Below are positions 61,145 to 64,000 of a stretch of DNA of 64,000 nt, in pieces. Position 1 is the stretch's first letter. Each line of letters starts with the position of its first letter. Below the pieces are notes generated by a model. That model was not told the DNA's origin. It did no database searches and saw only the letters and a list, made by a program, of their open reading frames with translations. The translations under genes were made by a program, and so were the position numbers. This stretch comes from an uncultured Pelagibacteraceae bacterium. Its GTDB lineage: Bacteria; Pseudomonadota; Alphaproteobacteria; Pelagibacterales; Pelagibacteraceae. The stretch lies in contig CACNCN010000001.1 in NCBI GenBank assembly GCA_902618975.1, positions 1 through 64,000 of the forward strand. Direction: 5' to 3'.

Positions 61145-62260
61145 ATGAATAATTACTTTATCATTTTAGCTGCTGGAAATAGTACTAGATTTAATTCAAA
61201 AATACCCAAACAATTTATAAGTTACAAAGGGCTTATGTTATTTGAGCACTCGGTAAACAAAGCAATTAAAAGCAATATTTTTGACAAAATAATTTTGGTA
61301 ATAAACAAAAAACATTCAAAATACTTAAAAAATTATAAAAATGACAAAGTAGTAATTATTTATGGAGGTAGAGAAAGATATTTATCCTCTTTAAAGTCCT
61401 TAAAATATATTCAAAATAAAAAACCAAAAAATGTTTATATTCATGATGCTGCAAGGCCTAACTTTTCAAGTAAACTATTATTTAGAATAAAAAAAGCTTT
61501 AAAAAAATATAATGCTGTTGTTCCGTTTTTAAAACCCATTAATACAATTAAAATCAAAGAAAATAAAAAAATTATAAATTTTGATAGAAATAATATTTAT
61601 GAAATACAAACACCCCAATGTTTTAATTTTAAGATTTTAAATAAATTGTCAAAGGCTAATAACAAATTTATTACAGATGAGTGTTCGTTATTTTTAAATA
61701 AAAACATTAAAGTAAATTTTATTAAAGGTGAGTTTATAAACAGAAAAATTACATCAGAAAATGATCTAGAATTTATTAAAAAAACATATTATGGAATAGG
61801 TTTTGATGTTCACAGACTAGTTCCTAACAGAAAGTTATATCTAGGTGGAATTGTAATTAAATCAAAACTTGGTACCTTGGGTCATTCTGATGGTGATCCA
61901 GTTTTACATGCTATTACTGATGCTATATTAGGAGCATGTAGGCAAGGTGATATTGGACAAAAATTTTCTGATAAAAAAAAAAAATATAAAAATATAAGAT
62001 CAACTATATTATTAGAAAAGGTTGTTAAAGAGGTCAAAAAAAATAATTACTTTATAAATAATCTTGATATCAATATAATTACTCAAACTCCAAAAATATC
62101 AAATTATAAAAAAAAAATAATTAAATCCATTGCTTCAATTTGTGATATACAATTAAATAAAATAAATATTAAAGGTAAAACAACCGAAAAACTTGGACTA
62201 ATTGGTAAAGAAAAAGCTATAGCATGTGAGGTGATTGTCTCTATTTCGCAATATGATTAA
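61145..62260 (+). CDS. ispDF: bifunctional 2-C-methyl-D-erythritol 4-phosphate cytidylyltransferase / 2,4-cyclodiphosphate synthase
   Basis: IspD LAAGNSTRFNSKIPKQF and VYIHDAARPN; IspF GIGFDVHRL, LGHSDGDPVLHAITDAILGA. Confidence 0.95.
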   Translation: MNNYFIILAAGNSTRFNSKIPKQFISYKGLMLFEHSVNKAIKSNIFDKIILVINKKHSKYLKNYKNDKVVIIYGGRERYLSSLKSLKYIQNKKPKNVYIHDAARPNFSSKLLFRIKKALKKYNAVVPFLKPINTIKIKENKKIINFDRNNIYEIQTPQCFNFKILNKLSKANNKFITDECSLFLNKNIKVNFIKGEFINRKITSENDLEFIKKTYYGIGFDVHRLVPNRKLYLGGIVIKSKLGTLGHSDGDPVLHAITDAILGACRQGDIGQKFSDKKKKYKNIRSTILLEKVVKEVKKNNYFINNLDINIITQTPKISNYKKKIIKSIASICDIQLNKINIKGKTTEKLGLIGKEKAIACEVIVSISQYD

Positions 62261-62747
62261 TAATTTTCATTTTTTATTCGTATCATTATTTGGCATTGGA
62301 AAAATAAGCAAAATACCTGGTAGTATCGCATCTCTAGCAACTACTATATTTCTTTTTTTTTTATTTCATATATTAAATATCTCACCTAATATTATATTGG
62401 TTTGTATTCTAATAATATTTTTTTTTTCGATTTACTCTATAAGCGTATTTATTAAAAATCTAGATGATAAGGATCCTAAAGTAATTGTCATAGATGAATT
62501 TATTGGCCAATCAATTCCAATATGTCTTTATGAAATTGCACATGAAACAACTAATGACACTGGTCAAGTGTTAACTTTTTATTTCATAATGTTTATTTTA
62601 TTTAGAATATTTGATATCACAAAACCGTATCCTGTAAGCTATTATGATAAAAAATTTAAAAATAGCTTTGGTGTAGTCATGGACGATGTTTGTGCAGGAT
62701 TATACGTAGTGGGTATTTTAGTATTGTATATGGTAATAACATCGTGA
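62253..62747 (+). CDS. pgpA: phosphatidylglycerophosphatase A (start taken at MINNFHF)
   Basis: GIGKISKIPGSIASLA, IVIDEFIGQSIP, RIFDITKPYPVSYYDKK, GVVMDDVCAGLY. Confidence 0.92.
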   Translation: MINNFHFLFVSLFGIGKISKIPGSIASLATTIFLFFLFHILNISPNIILVCILIIFFFSIYSISVFIKNLDDKDPKVIVIDEFIGQSIPICLYEIAHETTNDTGQVLTFYFIMFILFRIFDITKPYPVSYYDKKFKNSFGVVMDDVCAGLYVVGILVLYMVITS

Positions 62748-63217
62748 AAAATCTTTCAAAAAAAATTGTTAGAATATTGATAAAAAAAAAATTAAAAATT
62801 TCTTTTGCAGAATCTTGTACTGGTGGATTACTTTCAAATTCTATTACATCAATTAGTGGCTCCTCTAAAATATTTACTTTAGGATTAGTTACTTATTCAA
62901 ATCAAGCTAAGATTGGTATTCTTAACGTTCCAAAAAATATATTAAATCGTCATGGAGCAGTAAGTTTTGAAACTTGCCTTGCTATGGTAAAAAATCTTAG
63001 TAAAATAAGTAAAACCAATATATGTGTATCAGTTACAGGTATTGCTGGCCCCAAAGGGGGGACAAAAGAAAAACCAGTAGGTTTAGTTTATATAGGTATC
63101 AAAAAAGGTAGTAAAATCCTTGTTAAAAAACATCTATTTAAAAACAAGAAAAGAAACTTAATACAAAAAGCAACGGTTATTCAAGCATTAAAGTTAATTT
63201 TAAGTATTACTAAATAA
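62745..63217 (+). CDS. CinA C-terminal domain protein (nicotinamide-nucleotide amidase), probable GTG start
   Basis: ISFAESCTGGLLSNSITSISGSSKIF, VSVTGIAGPKGGTKEKPVGLVYIGI. Confidence 0.9.
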
Positions 63218-63649
63218 ATCCTCTGCTCTTTTTTGAAAAGCATCTGCTATTTTATTAAGTCCATATTGAAATGATTTAGTCATTAATATATTTAAGAATT
63301 TATTTTTTAATTCAAAGTCAACCTCAAATGATACTTCAGTAGCATTTTCTTTTTGATTAAAGCTCCATTTGTTTTCCAAATACTTTAAGGGTCCGTCTAT
63401 ATTGGTGACATTTATAATATCATTTTTTTTGTTATATCTAACGTCGCTTTTATAGGTATCTTGAAAAATTCCTTTTCCAATTGTCAAATCTGCAATAATA
63501 AATATTATATCTCCTTTCTCATAGCGTTCGTAAACTTTTGAATTTATACAATAAGGAATAAAAGTTGGATATTTATCTATATCTAAAACTAAACTTATTA
63601 AATTTTCTTTTTCTGTTTCAATTATTCTTCTGACTGAAGCTTGGGGCAT
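63200..63649 (-). CDS. RatA/COQ10-type START-domain protein
   Basis: [50 protein letters not shown]. Confidence 0.88.
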   Translation of the reverse strand: MPQASVRRIIETEKENLISLVLDIDKYPTFIPYCINSKVYERYEKGDIIFIIADLTIGKGIFQDTYKSDVRYNKKNDIINVTNIDGPLKYLENKWSFNQKENATEVSFEVDFELKNKFLNILMTKSFQYGLNKIADAFQKRAEDLFSNT

Positions 63650-64000
63650 TTAAGATTAATCTTTGTTCTTTTAATTTTTTAAAATCTTCATCAGCATGAT
63701 AAGAAGACCTTGTTAATGGTGTAGATGAAACTAATAAAAAACCCTTAGATTTAGCTATGTCTCCTAATTCTTTAAATTCATTTGGATGATAGTACTTATC
63801 AAGTGGATGATGCTTAGGGGATGGTTGCAAATATTGACCAATTGTCAAAAAATCTACTTTCGCAGAAATTAAATCATCCATGACTTGAATAATTTCATCT
63901 TTTTTTTCACCCAAACCAACCATTATTCCTGATTTAGTGAAAATATTTTTATTAATTTCTTTTGATTTTTTTAAAAGTTCCAAAGAAGCAAAGTATCTTG
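63618..64000 (-). CDS. lipA: lipoyl synthase, C-terminal part (5' end outside window)
   Basis: [58 protein letters not shown]. Confidence 0.93.
   Translation of the reverse strand, partial: RYFASLELLKKSKEINKNIFTKSGIMVGLGEKKDEIIQVMDDLISAKVDFLTIGQYLQPSPKHHPLDKYYHPNEFKELGDIAKSKGFLLVSSTPLTRSSYHADEDFKKLKEQRLILNAPSFSQKNN

Overview
AT-rich, densely packed chromosomal segment of the SAR11/Pelagibacterales type (assigned from gene content and streamlined layout, not from a marker-gene search). Roughly 55 protein genes and 4 tRNAs; no rRNA, CRISPR array, IS element, integrase or prophage seen. The window opens inside recG and closes inside lipA. It contains housekeeping blocks (tgt-ppiB-coaD-gyrA-ssb / uvrA, secF-secD-yajC-serS-tatCBA-scpBA-nagZ-argS), a zinc block (znuA / znuCB-zur), a small arsenate operon (arsC-aquaporin-NUDIX), a phosphate block (ppx-ppk, sixA, phoB-phoU-pstBACS, phoR, glycosyltransferase-plcP, divergent lipid kinase), valS-ilvD-manC-SMR, the aap amino-acid ABC operon, trkH-trkA-ntrX-ntrY, and ispDF-pgpA-cinA. 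Main items for follow-up: (i) a 144-aa chimeric ORF joining a PhoR-like TM/PAS N-terminus to a ManC-like cupin tail, directly behind a strong Pho-box-like site; (ii) inward-facing Pho-box-like sites in the plcP / lipid-kinase divergent intergenic region; (iii) three tandem 16-bp-phased Zur-box-like operators filling the znuA/znuC intergenic region; (iv) an NtrX lacking the sigma54-contact GAFTGA motif; (v) perfect inverted repeats and hairpins upstream of aapJ and downstream of a Lys-rich small ORF; (vi) strong terminators directly behind both binding-protein genes (pstS, aapJ).
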